Shown: positions 52,878 to 61,856 of the stretch, piece by piece
How positions within the stretch are numbered: the first letter of the stretch is position 1
How the letters are laid out: every line of letters starts with the position of its first letter
From: CAJXSN01 sp947492235
GTDB lineage: Bacteria; Pseudomonadota; Alphaproteobacteria; Sphingomonadales; Sphingomonadaceae
NCBI RefSeq assembly: GCF_042492175.1
Contig: NZ_CP170453.1
Coordinates: 2,046,001-2,110,000 of the forward strand
Direction: 5' to 3'
Length of the DNA stretch: 64,000 nt
Notes under the pieces: model-generated
Databases searched by the model: none
What the model was told of the DNA's origin: nothing
Seen by the model: the letters and a program-made list of their open reading frames with translations, nothing else
Translations under genes and position numbers: made by a program

Positions 52878-53912
52878 ATGGACACAGTGACCTCTCTCGA
52901 TGCCGAACGCTGGGACGCCGTGATGCGGCGCGACCGCAGCCATGACGGGCGGTTCGTCACCGGCGTGCTGACCACCGGCATTTACTGCCGCCCCAGCTGC
53001 GCCGCGCGGCATCCTGCGCGGCGGAATGTCCGCTTTTTCACCAGCGGAGTGGAGGCTCGCGCGGCGGGCCTGCGGCCTTGCAAACGATGCCTGCCCGACG
53101 ATGTGTCGCGGGACGAGGCAGCGGTTCTGACGGCGATCAGCGCGATCAAGGCAAGCGAGGGCCGCCCGACACTGGAGGAGCTGGCCGATCTCACCGCGTA
53201 TTCCCCCAGCCATTTCCAGCGCGTGTTCAAACGCGCCACTGGGCTGTCCCCGGCGGCCTATTCACGGGCCTTGCGCGAGGAGCGGGCGAAGGATGCGCTG
53301 GGGCAGGCCGACCGGGTCAGCGACGCAATCTACGATGCAGGCTATGAAGCGCCGAGCCGGTTTTACGCGGCGATGGAGGACAAGATGGGTATGACCGCAA
53401 GCGACTGGAAGGACGGCGGGAAGGGCCGCACAATCCACTGGTCGGTGATCGAGACCAGCCTGGGCCCGATGCTGGTCGCGGCCACCGAAATCGGCGTGTG
53501 CTGCCTCAGCTTCAACGAAGGCGAGGAGGACTTGCGGGCGCGCTTCCCCAAGGCCGAATTACGCGATGGCGGCGAGGATTTCCGCGCCTTGTTCGAACAG
53601 GTGACAGCGGCGGTCGAACATCCCGACACAGGCGCAGACATTCCGCTGGACGTAAAGGGGACCGCATTCCAGCAGCGCTGCTGGCAGGCCTTGCGCGCCA
53701 TTCCGCCGGGCGAAACGCGATCCTATGGACAGCAGGCCGCGATGCTCGGCAATCCCAAAGCCAGCCGCGCGGTGGGCAGCGCAAACGGCGCGAACAACAT
53801 CGCCGTGCTAATCCCCTGCCACCGCGTGATTGCCGCCGATGGCGGACTGGGCGGCTATGCCTACGGGACGGATATCAAAAGCGAATTGTTGAAGCGGGAG
53901 AAGGCGACGTGA
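52878..53912 (+). CDS. ada: Bifunctional Ada: methyl-phosphotriester acceptor/AraC regulator and O6-methylguanine-DNA methyltransferase
   Basis: 344-aa fused regulator-repair protein. N-terminal Ada zinc domain with Cys37, Cys41, Cys68 and Cys71 (Cys37 the probable phosphotriester acceptor), AraC-type DNA-binding domain (about 85-185; YSPSHFQRVFKRATGLSPAAY), then the methyltransferase with Cys314 in IPCHRVI. ATG 52878 gives the normal length. Divergent from the protease gene with 80 bp between; its stop overlaps the SnoaL-like gene by 4 bp (GTGA). This autoinducible architecture is as in E. coli Ada. Confidence 0.94.
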   Translation: MDTVTSLDAERWDAVMRRDRSHDGRFVTGVLTTGIYCRPSCAARHPARRNVRFFTSGVEARAAGLRPCKRCLPDDVSRDEAAVLTAISAIKASEGRPTLEELADLTAYSPSHFQRVFKRATGLSPAAYSRALREERAKDALGQADRVSDAIYDAGYEAPSRFYAAMEDKMGMTASDWKDGGKGRTIHWSVIETSLGPMLVAATEIGVCCLSFNEGEEDLRARFPKAELRDGGEDFRALFEQVTAAVEHPDTGADIPLDVKGTAFQQRCWQALRAIPPGETRSYGQQAAMLGNPKASRAVGSANGANNIAVLIPCHRVIAADGGLGGYAYGTDIKSELLKREKAT

Positions 53913-54295
53913 GCGAACCAACCAGCACCGAACTGGCGATAAAACTGTTCGGTGCCTTCGAAGCCGGGGACACGGAGGCGGCGCGCGAATGCTGCGCCGA
54001 CAATTTCAAAGGCAACCAGAACGGAGGCCCATGGGCGGACCGCGATACGCTGCTGAAATTCTCCGCAGCCGTGAAGAAGGCTGTGCCGGACTTTCGCTAC
54101 GAAGAAATCGCCCGGTCGGCGACAGAAACGGGCTTTGTAGAAGAACACGCGGTGCGCGGAACGTTGCCCGATGGATCAAAGCTCGACCTGATGCTGTGCG
54201 TCGTGGCCGAAGTGGCGGTCGGCAAGATCACCGTGATGCGCGAATATATGGACAGCCGAGTCGGCGCGAAGCTGTTTGCGGCGTTGGGTGGTTAG
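53909..54295 (+). CDS. SnoaL/NTF2-like protein
   Basis: 128 aa with the cone-shaped NTF2-like pattern: STELAIKLFGAFEAGDTEAARECCADNFKGNQNG, then AAVKKAVPDFRYEEIARSATETGFVEEHAVRGTLPDG and a C-terminal ITVMREYMDSRVGAKLFAAL. These act as small hydrolases, isomerases or binding proteins. Start is GTG 53909, overlapping the ada stop (GTGA); an in-frame upstream extension lies inside ada. Coupling to ada suggests co-induction by alkylation damage; function unknown. Confidence 0.82.
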   Translation: MSEPTSTELAIKLFGAFEAGDTEAARECCADNFKGNQNGGPWADRDTLLKFSAAVKKAVPDFRYEEIARSATETGFVEEHAVRGTLPDGSKLDLMLCVVAEVAVGKITVMREYMDSRVGAKLFAALGG

Positions 54296-54408
54296 TGGGT
54301 GGAGGTGATCTGTCTGATGCCGGAAGGCCAAATCGGACTCTCAACACTGCCACTGGTTTGGCACCAAATGATTGAGTGAATTGCTCAAAATCGAAGGAAA
54401 ATGACAAC

Positions 54409-55155
54409 ATGACCAGAGATGATTTCGCGGCGCATCACAGGGCAGCCGAACCCTTGGTGCTGTTCAACATATGGGATGCGGGAAGCGCCCGCGCAGTGGC
54501 CGAGGCGGGGGCGAAGGCGATCGCCACCGGTAGTCTTTCTCTCGCCGGAGCACAGGGTTTTGATGACGGTGAGCAAATGCCGTTCGACGCGCTATTGACG
54601 ACAGTCCGGCAAATTGCAGGTGCAATCGATCTACCGCTGACGGTGGATATTGAAACCGGCTATGCCAGCGATCTGGAAGGACTCGTGCAGAACGCCGTCC
54701 AGCTGCGCGATGCAGGTGCCATTGGTTGCAATCTCGAAGATCGAGTTATCGGCACCGAGGAACTGCGTGAGGTTTCTGAACAATGCGACCGAATCCGTGC
54801 CGTGTCTGATGCAGGCCTTTTCGTGAATGCGCGCACCGATCTGTTCCTTGGGCCGCTGATGGCAGGACAGGACCCAAATCGCGAGGAACTTGTCGAGGAG
54901 GCCATCGAGCGAGCTGCACACTATAAGGATGCAGGAGCAGGCGGCTTGTTTGTACCGGGCCTGAGCGATCCTGATTTGATACGCAGCCTCTGCGATGCGG
55001 TGGACTTGCCGGTGAACATAATGCGGCTGGACGGGATGGCCAGCAATGCTGCTTTGGGTGCGCTGGGCGTGGCGCGGATCAGCCATGGTCCCGGCCCATG
55101 GCGGGCTGCGATGCAGATGCTGACAGATGAAGCGCGAACGCACTTGGAGGCTTAG
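54409..55155 (+). CDS. Isocitrate lyase/phosphoenolpyruvate mutase family protein
   Basis: 248-aa TIM barrel of the PEP mutase/isocitrate lyase superfamily. VLFNIWDAGSARAVAEAGAKAIATGS, VDIETGYA and NLEDRVIGTEEL are the metal- and substrate-binding stretches; NARTD follows. Members cleave or form C-C or P-C bonds in 2-methylisocitrate, oxaloacetate or phosphonopyruvate. The KKCGH-type active loop of isocitrate lyase is not seen, so it is not AceA. ATG 54409 with AAGGA about 11 bp upstream. It overlaps the convergent photolyase gene end by 4 bp. Confidence 0.85.
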   Translation: MTRDDFAAHHRAAEPLVLFNIWDAGSARAVAEAGAKAIATGSLSLAGAQGFDDGEQMPFDALLTTVRQIAGAIDLPLTVDIETGYASDLEGLVQNAVQLRDAGAIGCNLEDRVIGTEELREVSEQCDRIRAVSDAGLFVNARTDLFLGPLMAGQDPNREELVEEAIERAAHYKDAGAGGLFVPGLSDPDLIRSLCDAVDLPVNIMRLDGMASNAALGALGVARISHGPGPWRAAMQMLTDEARTHLEA

Positions 55156-56720
55156 CTTTTTTCCCGCGCCCATCCGTCCTGCGCCGGCTCCAGCCCGTCG
55201 AGAAACGCCTCGGCACTTTCCAGATATTCCGCCTGCCGGTCTTCGCCCATGCGGTCCCAGTTCGAGTAGATCCGCCCGATGCGGGGGTTTTTCTCCAGTC
55301 GGTCGCGGTGGCGGTCCATGAAGTGCCAGTAGAGGGCGTTGAAAGGGCACGCCCCTTCGCCGGTTTTCTTCGACACCGAGTATTTGCAGCCCGAGCAGTA
55401 ATTGCTCATTTTGTTGATGTAGTTTCCGCTCGCGGCGTAGGGCTTGGTCGCCAGTTTCCCGCCATCGGCATAGAGCACCATTGCCGCGACATTGGGCAGT
55501 TCGACCCATTCATAGGCGTCGGCATAGACCGCCAGATACCAGTCCTGCACCGGTTTGGGCTCGATCCCGGCAATCAGTGCGAAATTGCCCAGCACCATCA
55601 GCCGCTGGATGTGGTGGGCGTGGGCGTTGTCATGCGTGGAGCGAATTGAATCGGACAGGCAGCGCATGTCGGTCTCGCCGGTCCAGTAAAATTCGGGCAG
55701 GGGGCGGGTCGCCTCCAGCGCGTTGTCCTCCGCCAGCCCCGGCATGAAGCGCCAGTAAAACCCGCGCACATATTCGCGCCAGCCGATCAGCTGCCGGATG
55801 AAGCCCTCGACCGAGTTAATGGGGGCCTTGCCGTCTTTGTGCGATTGCTCGGCCCGCTCGCACAGTTCCAGCGGATCGAGCAGGCCAAGATTGATGCTGG
55901 TCGAGAGCATGGAGTGAAAGAGGTCATCCGACCCGTGGACCATCGCGTCCTGGTAGGGGCCGAATTTTTCGATCCGCTCGGCAAAGAAGGCATCAGCGGC
56001 TTTCTCCGCCTGTTCGCGCGTCACCGGCCAGCCGAAATTGTCGATGCTGCCGAAATGGTCGGAGAATTTCTCCTCCACCAGTGCGATGCATTCCTGCGTG
56101 ATATCGTCGGGTTCGAACAGCGGGCGGGGCGGGACGTCGAGCCCTTCCTTGGGCGGCTTGCGGTTCTCGCTGTCGTAATTCCAGTCGCCACCTTCCGGCT
56201 TCCCGTCATCCGTCATCAGCAGGCCGGTCTTCTTGCGCATTTCGCGGTAGAAGTTCTCCATCCGCAAGGTCTTGCGGCCCTCCGCCCACTCGTTGAATTC
56301 GCTGAGTGCGCAGACGAAACGGTCGTCATCGAGGATCTCGACATCGCAGTCGAATTTGTCCGGCCATTCCTCGATGGCCTGCTGCACCCGCCATTCGCCC
56401 GCTTCGGTCACGTGGATGGCGCGTGGGCTATGGCGTTCCACCGCGCGGGCGACTTCGCCGGTGAAGCTGCCGGCGTTGTCGTCGTCCGTCAGCTTCACAT
56501 AGTCGACGCTCCACCCGGCGTCCTCCAGCTCGGCGGCAAAGTGGCGCATGGCGGAGAAGATCAGCACGATCTTTTGCTTGTGGTGTTTGACGTAGGTTGC
56601 CTCGTCCCAGACCTCCATCATCAGGATGATCGTGTCGTCCTTGGTCCGCCCGCGAAGGCTGGGGAGGGTACGGGTCAGTTGGTCGCCAAGTATAGGGACG
56701 AGGATCGGGCTTTCATTCAT
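55152..56720 (-). CDS. phrB: FeS-containing (6-4) photolyase / cryptochrome-related protein (PhrB type)
   Basis: 522-aa light-driven DNA repair enzyme of the FeS-BCP class. Four cysteines at 354, 442, 445 and 458 have the same spacing (88, 3, 13) as the [4Fe-4S] ligands I recall for Agrobacterium PhrB (350, 438, 441, 454). A histidine-rich THDNAHAHHIQR follows the first, and an N-terminal antenna-binding domain VPILGDQLTR is present. Start ATG 56720. Convergent with the PEP mutase-like gene. This class usually binds FAD and 6,7-dimethyl-8-ribityllumazine. Confidence 0.92.
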   Translation of the reverse strand: MNESPILVPILGDQLTRTLPSLRGRTKDDTIILMMEVWDEATYVKHHKQKIVLIFSAMRHFAAELEDAGWSVDYVKLTDDDNAGSFTGEVARAVERHSPRAIHVTEAGEWRVQQAIEEWPDKFDCDVEILDDDRFVCALSEFNEWAEGRKTLRMENFYREMRKKTGLLMTDDGKPEGGDWNYDSENRKPPKEGLDVPPRPLFEPDDITQECIALVEEKFSDHFGSIDNFGWPVTREQAEKAADAFFAERIEKFGPYQDAMVHGSDDLFHSMLSTSINLGLLDPLELCERAEQSHKDGKAPINSVEGFIRQLIGWREYVRGFYWRFMPGLAEDNALEATRPLPEFYWTGETDMRCLSDSIRSTHDNAHAHHIQRLMVLGNFALIAGIEPKPVQDWYLAVYADAYEWVELPNVAAMVLYADGGKLATKPYAASGNYINKMSNYCSGCKYSVSKKTGEGACPFNALYWHFMDRHRDRLEKNPRIGRIYSNWDRMGEDRQAEYLESAEAFLDGLEPAQDGWAREKS

Positions 56721-56788
56721 GGAGCCCCAACGCATGAGGGGCGCAGCCGGTGCCGCGCCCCTCTCAATTTACCGGCGGTGAGGTTCGC

Positions 56789-57448
56789 TCAGGCTTCGGG
56801 AAAGCGCGCCTCGCACTGGGTCAGATAGGCCTGAGGGCGGCCTTGCTTGAGTGCAACGACAAGCTGGTCTTCCATCATCGTTTCGACCGTTTCCTCGCTC
56901 GCAGCGATGATTTCGGGCTGTGTATCCAAATCGGTGGCGAGCCGGTCGGCGAGGGCCGAATAGCGGGCCGCCTGCGTGTCATGATCCTCGCTGCCGCCTT
57001 CGACTTCGGCTCCGGCCAGCGCACCCACGGCAGTGCAGGCGAGCTTCGCATCGAGATCGCCTTCGGGCAGGGCGGGCTTCCCGCCCTCCGCAAAGCCGAA
57101 CCGCGCATCGCACAGCGCCACCGCGCCTTCATAATCGAGCCCGCCGACCCGCTCCAGCTCAGCCTCGATACCCTCCAGCGCCTTCTCCGCATTGACCAGG
57201 TCGAACGGTTCGGTCAGCGCGGCTGCGGCGTAGGGATATTCCAGCGTTTCCATATATTCGTCGAAGGTGATCGGGTCGTCCTCGCCCTTGCCCTCGCGCA
57301 TCACCAGAGCCTTGGCCGCGAAGCAGGTCTTGGCTGCCTCGATAGCATCTTCGGCCAGCACGACAGGTTCTGCCGAACAGCCCGGTAAGACGAGCGCCAG
57401 CGCGGTGAGTGGTAGAAGCGCGCGATAACGCGTTGGATCAATTGGCAT
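56789..57448 (-). CDS. Hypothetical lipoprotein, 219 aa
   Basis: Signal peptide with lipobox VLPGC (Cys24) then a helical domain with acidic patches, AKTCFAAKALVMREG and a C-terminal QAYLTQCEARFPEA; six cysteines including the lipobox. Possible disulfide pairs. It lies 68 bp upstream of the photolyase start on the same strand, so partial co-transcription is conceivable. No family recognised. Confidence 0.72.
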   Translation of the reverse strand: MPIDPTRYRALLPLTALALVLPGCSAEPVVLAEDAIEAAKTCFAAKALVMREGKGEDDPITFDEYMETLEYPYAAAALTEPFDLVNAEKALEGIEAELERVGGLDYEGAVALCDARFGFAEGGKPALPEGDLDAKLACTAVGALAGAEVEGGSEDHDTQAARYSALADRLATDLDTQPEIIAASEETVETMMEDQLVVALKQGRPQAYLTQCEARFPEA

Positions 57449-57534
57449 TGCTGAAATTCCCCCGAATATGTCGTTCTGCCAGCGATGCTAGCGAAACGAC
57501 CCATAGGGGCAAGTGACAAAGCCTGTTAGGACGA

Positions 57535-58176
57535 TCAAGTCAGGTTCGGCTCCATGCCCGGCTCGCACTTCGCCCACATGCGCTGGTACGCCGGACGCTC
57601 GCTGATCCGCTTGAGATAAGCCTTGGTGTTGGGCACATCGTCCAGCGTTGTCTCGCGCATCATGCGGGCGGTGGTCAGGCAATATACCATCATGATATCC
57701 GCCAGCGTCAGCTGCGATCCGCCAAAGAACTCCGCTTCGCCAAGACGCTGCTCGACCTGTGACCACGCCTTCGCTGTGCGGTCAGCCACGAAGCCGCCGG
57801 GCATCGGGTTCTGAGGATCGGCCATGGACAGCATCAGCTGCATCATGCCGTTCGTCATGAAAGTGCCGTTGGTGTAATGGAACCAGAACAAATGGTCGGC
57901 AAAGTCGGGATTATCAGGGCGCGGGCAGTGCTTTTCCGCACCATATTTGCGGTCGATATATTCGCAAATCGCGCCGCTCTCCGCCAATGTCAGATCGCCG
58001 TCTTGGATCACCGGAGCCATGCCGGCAGGGTGCAGCGCCTTCAGCTCGTCGGGCGCGAGGCGGTTGTCGGCCCGGCGGTCATAGCGCTTGAACTCATAAT
58101 CGATCCCAAGCTCCTCACACAGCCAGACGACGCGTTCGGATTGGGAGATACCGAGATGGTGAACGGTCAGGGTCAT
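57535..58176 (-). CDS. Glutathione S-transferase
   Basis: 213-aa GST. N-terminal thioredoxin fold starts TLTVHHLGISQSERVVWLCEELGIDYEFKRYDR; LKALHPAGMAPVIQDGDLTLAESGAICEYI carries the cis-Pro and Glu-Ser glutathione contacts. The C-terminal helical domain ends ERPAYQRMWAKCEPGMEPN. Start ATG 58176, preceded by AAAAGGAAAT. It follows priA by 11 bp on the same strand; the pair are likely co-transcribed. Confidence 0.88.
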   Translation of the reverse strand: MTLTVHHLGISQSERVVWLCEELGIDYEFKRYDRRADNRLAPDELKALHPAGMAPVIQDGDLTLAESGAICEYIDRKYGAEKHCPRPDNPDFADHLFWFHYTNGTFMTNGMMQLMLSMADPQNPMPGGFVADRTAKAWSQVEQRLGEAEFFGGSQLTLADIMMVYCLTTARMMRETTLDDVPNTKAYLKRISERPAYQRMWAKCEPGMEPNLT

Positions 58177-58187
58177 GGGATTTCCTT

Positions 58188-60353
58188 TTAGACGAAACTG
58201 TAGGGGTCGATGTCGACGCTTACGCGCACGCCGCGCGGGAAGTCCAGCGGGCCGAGCCAGTCGCGGATTGCTGCTTGCAGATTGGCGGACCGGCGGGCGG
58301 TGATGAGCAGGCGGTAGCGGTAGCGGCCCCGCAGCAGTGCCATGGGGGCGGGCGCGGGGCCGAGGATGGAAATGTCAGGCAGTTTGGGCCGGCGGTCGCC
58401 GATCATGCGGGCGGCATCACGGGCTTCGATTTCTTCCTCGCTCGACACGATAATAGCGGCCCAGCGGCCAAAGGGCGGGGCCCCTGCATGGCGGCGGGCA
58501 TCGGTTTCGGCGGCGTAGAATGCGTCGCGGTCGCCAGCCTCCAGCGCGGCTATAACCGGCGCATCGGGGTGGCGGGTCTGGATGATAACCTCGCCCGGCT
58601 TCGCCCCGCGTCCGGCACGGCCCGCAACTTGTGCGACTTGCTGATAGGTTCGCTCGGCGGCTCGCAGATCGCCGCCCTCCAGTCCGAGATCGGCATCGAC
58701 CACGCCCACTAATGTCAGTTCGGGAAAGTGGAAGCCCTTGGTCACCAATTGCGTGCCGACAATGATGTCGATTGCGCCGCCCTCCGCCTGCGCGACGAAT
58801 TCTGCTGCGCGTTCGGGGCTGCCCAGTGTGTCGCTGGTAACCAGAGCCACGCGCGCCTCGGGCAGCAACTCTTTCACCTCGTCCGCGATCCGCTCCACGC
58901 CCGGGCCGCAGGCGACCATGCAATCGGGCTCCCCGCAATCGGGGCAGGTTTCGGGCGGGGCGGTGTCGTGGCCGCAGTGGTGGCAGGCGAGGCGCTGGGT
59001 AAAACGGTGCTCGACCAGCCAAGCGCTGCAATTGGGGCATTGAAACCGGTATCCGCAATTGCGGCATAGCGTCAGCGGAGCATAGCCGCGCCTGTTGAGG
59101 AACAGCAGCGATTGTTCGCCCTTTTCCAGCCGGTCGGTCAGAAGCTCGGTGAGGCGCGGGGCGAGCCATTTGCCGCGCTCGGGCTGTTCTCTCGTCAGGT
59201 CGAGCAGCTGGATATCGGGCATTTGCGCGCCGCCGAAACGGCTGGGCAATTCCAGCTTCCGGTAGGTGCCGCTTTCGGCCATTTGCAGGCTTTCCAGCGC
59301 AGGCGTGGCGCTGGCCAGCACCACCGGGATTTTTTCGAAGTGCCCGCGCATCACCGCTACATCGCGGGCGTTGTAGCGCACGCCGTCGTCTTGTTTGAAG
59401 CTGATCTCGTGCGCCTCGTCCACCACGATCAGGCCCAAATTGGCGTAGGGGAGGAACAGGGCGGAGCGCGCGCCCACCACCACTTGCGCCTCGCCCGATC
59501 CGATGGCCCGCCAGGCTCGCCGCCGCTCGGTGGATTTGAGGCTGGAGTGCCACACGATCGGAGCAGCCCCAAAGCGGTCCTCGAACCGGCGGAGAAACGC
59601 CTCGGTCAGGGCGATCTCCGGCAGCAGGACCAGCACTTGCCGGTCCATGCGCAGGGCGGCGGCCATCGGCTCGAAATAGGTTTCGGTCTTGCCCGATCCG
59701 GTCACCCCGTCGAGCAGGATGGGCGCAAATTCCTGTGCCTCCACCGCCTTGACCAGTTCGTCTGCCACTTCGGTCTGGTCGGCGGAGAGGATCGGTTCGG
59801 CATGGTCGGCCTGCGCGCGCGGGTAGGGACGGTCGATATCCACCACCACCGGCTCCAGCACGCCCTGATTGACGAGGCCGCGCAAAACCCCGTCGCTCAC
59901 ACCCGCCATCTCGGCCAGTTCGCGGATAGTGGCCTGCTCGCCCTCCAGCCGTTCCATCGCGCGTTCGCGCTGCGGAGTCATCCGTTCGGGCATTCCGCCG
60001 GTCAGCCGGTATTCGGTCATGGTGGCCGGCCCGCGTATCGCCCCGCCGCTGGACAGCACCATGCGCGCCACCGCGCTCATCGGGGCGCAGTAATAATCGG
60101 CGGTCCACTCGATCAGGCGGCGCAGTTCTGTGCGCAGAGGCGGCACCGGCACAACCTCCAGCAGCGGCCGCAATTTCGCATCCGGAACCGGCTCGGACGG
60201 CAGCCGTTCCGCTTCCCATACAATGCCGACAATCTGGCGCGGGCCAAGCGGGGCGACCACGACCGATCCGGGCACCACAGACATCCCTTCCGGCACGCGG
60301 TAATCCAGCGTATTAAGCGCGGCGTTGAAGACGAGGAGGCGGGCGCGGTTCAT
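58188..60353 (-). CDS. priA: Primosomal helicase PriA
   Basis: 721-aa 3'-to-5' helicase restarting stalled forks. Walker A GVTGSGKT (216-223), DEAH (312-315), and the zinc-binding cysteine block with CRNCGYRFQCPNC and CPDCGEPDC (about 440-495) are intact. The N-terminal DNA-binding domain NTLDYRVPEG is typical. ATG 60353 is chosen; the frame upstream to 60545 runs into the promoter region and lacks homology. Divergent from the DUF4197 gene. Confidence 0.96.
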   Translation of the reverse strand: MNRARLLVFNAALNTLDYRVPEGMSVVPGSVVVAPLGPRQIVGIVWEAERLPSEPVPDAKLRPLLEVVPVPPLRTELRRLIEWTADYYCAPMSAVARMVLSSGGAIRGPATMTEYRLTGGMPERMTPQRERAMERLEGEQATIRELAEMAGVSDGVLRGLVNQGVLEPVVVDIDRPYPRAQADHAEPILSADQTEVADELVKAVEAQEFAPILLDGVTGSGKTETYFEPMAAALRMDRQVLVLLPEIALTEAFLRRFEDRFGAAPIVWHSSLKSTERRRAWRAIGSGEAQVVVGARSALFLPYANLGLIVVDEAHEISFKQDDGVRYNARDVAVMRGHFEKIPVVLASATPALESLQMAESGTYRKLELPSRFGGAQMPDIQLLDLTREQPERGKWLAPRLTELLTDRLEKGEQSLLFLNRRGYAPLTLCRNCGYRFQCPNCSAWLVEHRFTQRLACHHCGHDTAPPETCPDCGEPDCMVACGPGVERIADEVKELLPEARVALVTSDTLGSPERAAEFVAQAEGGAIDIIVGTQLVTKGFHFPELTLVGVVDADLGLEGGDLRAAERTYQQVAQVAGRAGRGAKPGEVIIQTRHPDAPVIAALEAGDRDAFYAAETDARRHAGAPPFGRWAAIIVSSEEEIEARDAARMIGDRRPKLPDISILGPAPAPMALLRGRYRYRLLITARRSANLQAAIRDWLGPLDFPRGVRVSVDIDPYSFV

Positions 60354-60408
60354 GCGCTTGCCATATGAGGGCCGCCATACCGGCGGGGCAAGGCAGGGAG
60401 CCGCAATA

Positions 60409-61107
60409 ATGACCGAACTTCTGATCAAACAGACCAATCGGCGCACCTTTCTGGGCGGTGTTGGCGTGGCATCGGGTGCAGTCCTGCTGCCGGGCTGCGC
60501 CAGCGGGCTGGGCGGTTTCGGCCTGACCGATGCGATCCGGCGCATCCTGCTGCTCTCGAGCGAGAATGCCTTTGCCCGGCTGACTGCCGATGGCGGCTAT
60601 TGGGACCAGCAGGTTGCGACGCTTGGCCTCGGCAGCTTTGCCGGGATTGGCGGCGGCGGGCTGGCCAGCATCCTCACCTCGGCGCTGTTCAAATCCCGGC
60701 TGGAGCGCGAATTTGCAGGCTTCGCCGTGGGTGCAAGCGAGCGGGCCGCACCGCTGGTGGCCGATGCCGTGCGCACGGTCGGCATCGCAGGCGCTGCGGC
60801 TCTGGTGCAGGGCGGGCCAACGGCGGCCACATCGTTTCTTCGCGGGGAACTGGGCAATACACTGATCGACGCGATGGTCCCGCAATTGGGCCAAGCCATG
60901 CGTGTCGCGCAGGAACCGCTGGTGGCGCAGGCGATCAATGCGGTGTCCGGTGTGGATGTGGCGGGGGTCGCCAGCCGCGTCGGCACCAGTGTCAACAATG
61001 CGATCTGGACCGAAATCGGCCGCGAGGAATCCGCTATCCGTGCCAACCCGCGCTCGACCAACGATCCCCTTTTGATCGGTGTGTTCGGTCTTGGCGCGCG
61101 CCTCTAG
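60409..61107 (+). CDS. DUF4197 protein, predicted Tat-exported lipoprotein
   Basis: 232 aa. Signal region NRRTFLGG (10-17) with twin arginines followed by LLPGCA (lipobox Cys30), so probably folded before export and lipidated. The DUF4197 part (about 35-215) includes LTDAIRRILLLSSENAFARLTADGGYW and DPLLIGVFGLGARL at the end. Start ATG 60409. Between divergent priA and the transaldolase gene. Function of DUF4197 unknown. Confidence 0.85.
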   Translation: MTELLIKQTNRRTFLGGVGVASGAVLLPGCASGLGGFGLTDAIRRILLLSSENAFARLTADGGYWDQQVATLGLGSFAGIGGGGLASILTSALFKSRLEREFAGFAVGASERAAPLVADAVRTVGIAGAAALVQGGPTAATSFLRGELGNTLIDAMVPQLGQAMRVAQEPLVAQAINAVSGVDVAGVASRVGTSVNNAIWTEIGREESAIRANPRSTNDPLLIGVFGLGARL

Positions 61108-61195
61108 GGGGCCGTTCCTCTTTTTGACCATCTAGCCCGCGCCCATGCGCGCCGCTAAGGCAGTCACAGAATCGCCAACCGGAGCTTGAGCCCAC

Positions 61196-61849
61196 ATGAA
61201 ATTCTTCGCCGACACCGCCGAAATCGACGCCATTCGCGAGCTGGAGGAGACCGGCCTGCTGGACGGGGTGACGACCAATCCGTCGCTGATCCACAAGTCG
61301 GGCCGCGATTTCATCGAGGTGACGAAGGAAATCTGCGGAATCACCGACGGCCCGGTCAGCGCGGAAGTCGTCGCGCTCGATCATGCGACCATGATGAAGG
61401 AAGCCGACAAGCTGCGCGCCATTGCCGACAATGTCTGCATCAAGGTGCCACTGACGATTGACGGGCTGAAGACCTGCAACGCGCTCACCCGCGACGGGAC
61501 GATGGTCAATGTCACGCTGTGCTTCAGTGCCAATCAGGCCCTGCTCGCGGCGAAGGCGGGGGCGACCTTCATCTCGCCTTTCGTCGGCCGTCATGACGAC
61601 AATGGCACCAACGGCATGGATCTGATCCGCGACATTCGCCAGATCTATGACAATTACGCCTTCGAGACGGAAATCCTCGTCGCCAGCGTGCGCCACGTCG
61701 GCCATGTGCTCGACAGCGCGATGATCGGGGCGGATGTGATGACCGCGCCGCCCAAGGTGATCATGGCGCTCGCCAATCATGTGCTGACCGACAAGGGCAT
61801 CGAAGGCTTCCTGAAGGATTGGGAAGCGACGGGGCAGAGCATCCTTTAA
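61196..61849 (+). CDS. tal: Transaldolase/fructose-6-phosphate aldolase family protein
   Basis: 217-aa small transaldolase. MKFFADTAEIDAIRELEETGLLDGVTTNPSLI (1-32) and Lys83 in CIKVPLTIDG (Schiff base) are diagnostic of the FSA/TAL subfamily; GRHDDNGTNGMDLI and EILVASVRHVGHV follow. Acts in the pentose phosphate pathway or as an aldolase. Start ATG 61196. Followed 7 bp later by cobT on the same strand. Confidence 0.93.
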   Translation: MKFFADTAEIDAIRELEETGLLDGVTTNPSLIHKSGRDFIEVTKEICGITDGPVSAEVVALDHATMMKEADKLRAIADNVCIKVPLTIDGLKTCNALTRDGTMVNVTLCFSANQALLAAKAGATFISPFVGRHDDNGTNGMDLIRDIRQIYDNYAFETEILVASVRHVGHVLDSAMIGADVMTAPPKVIMALANHVLTDKGIEGFLKDWEATGQSIL

Positions 61850-61856
61850 ACCGCGC

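Noticed and set aside
58417..60219. 600-aa frame inside priA in another phase
   Set aside because: Arginine/glycine-rich shadow; priA motifs lie in the other frame.
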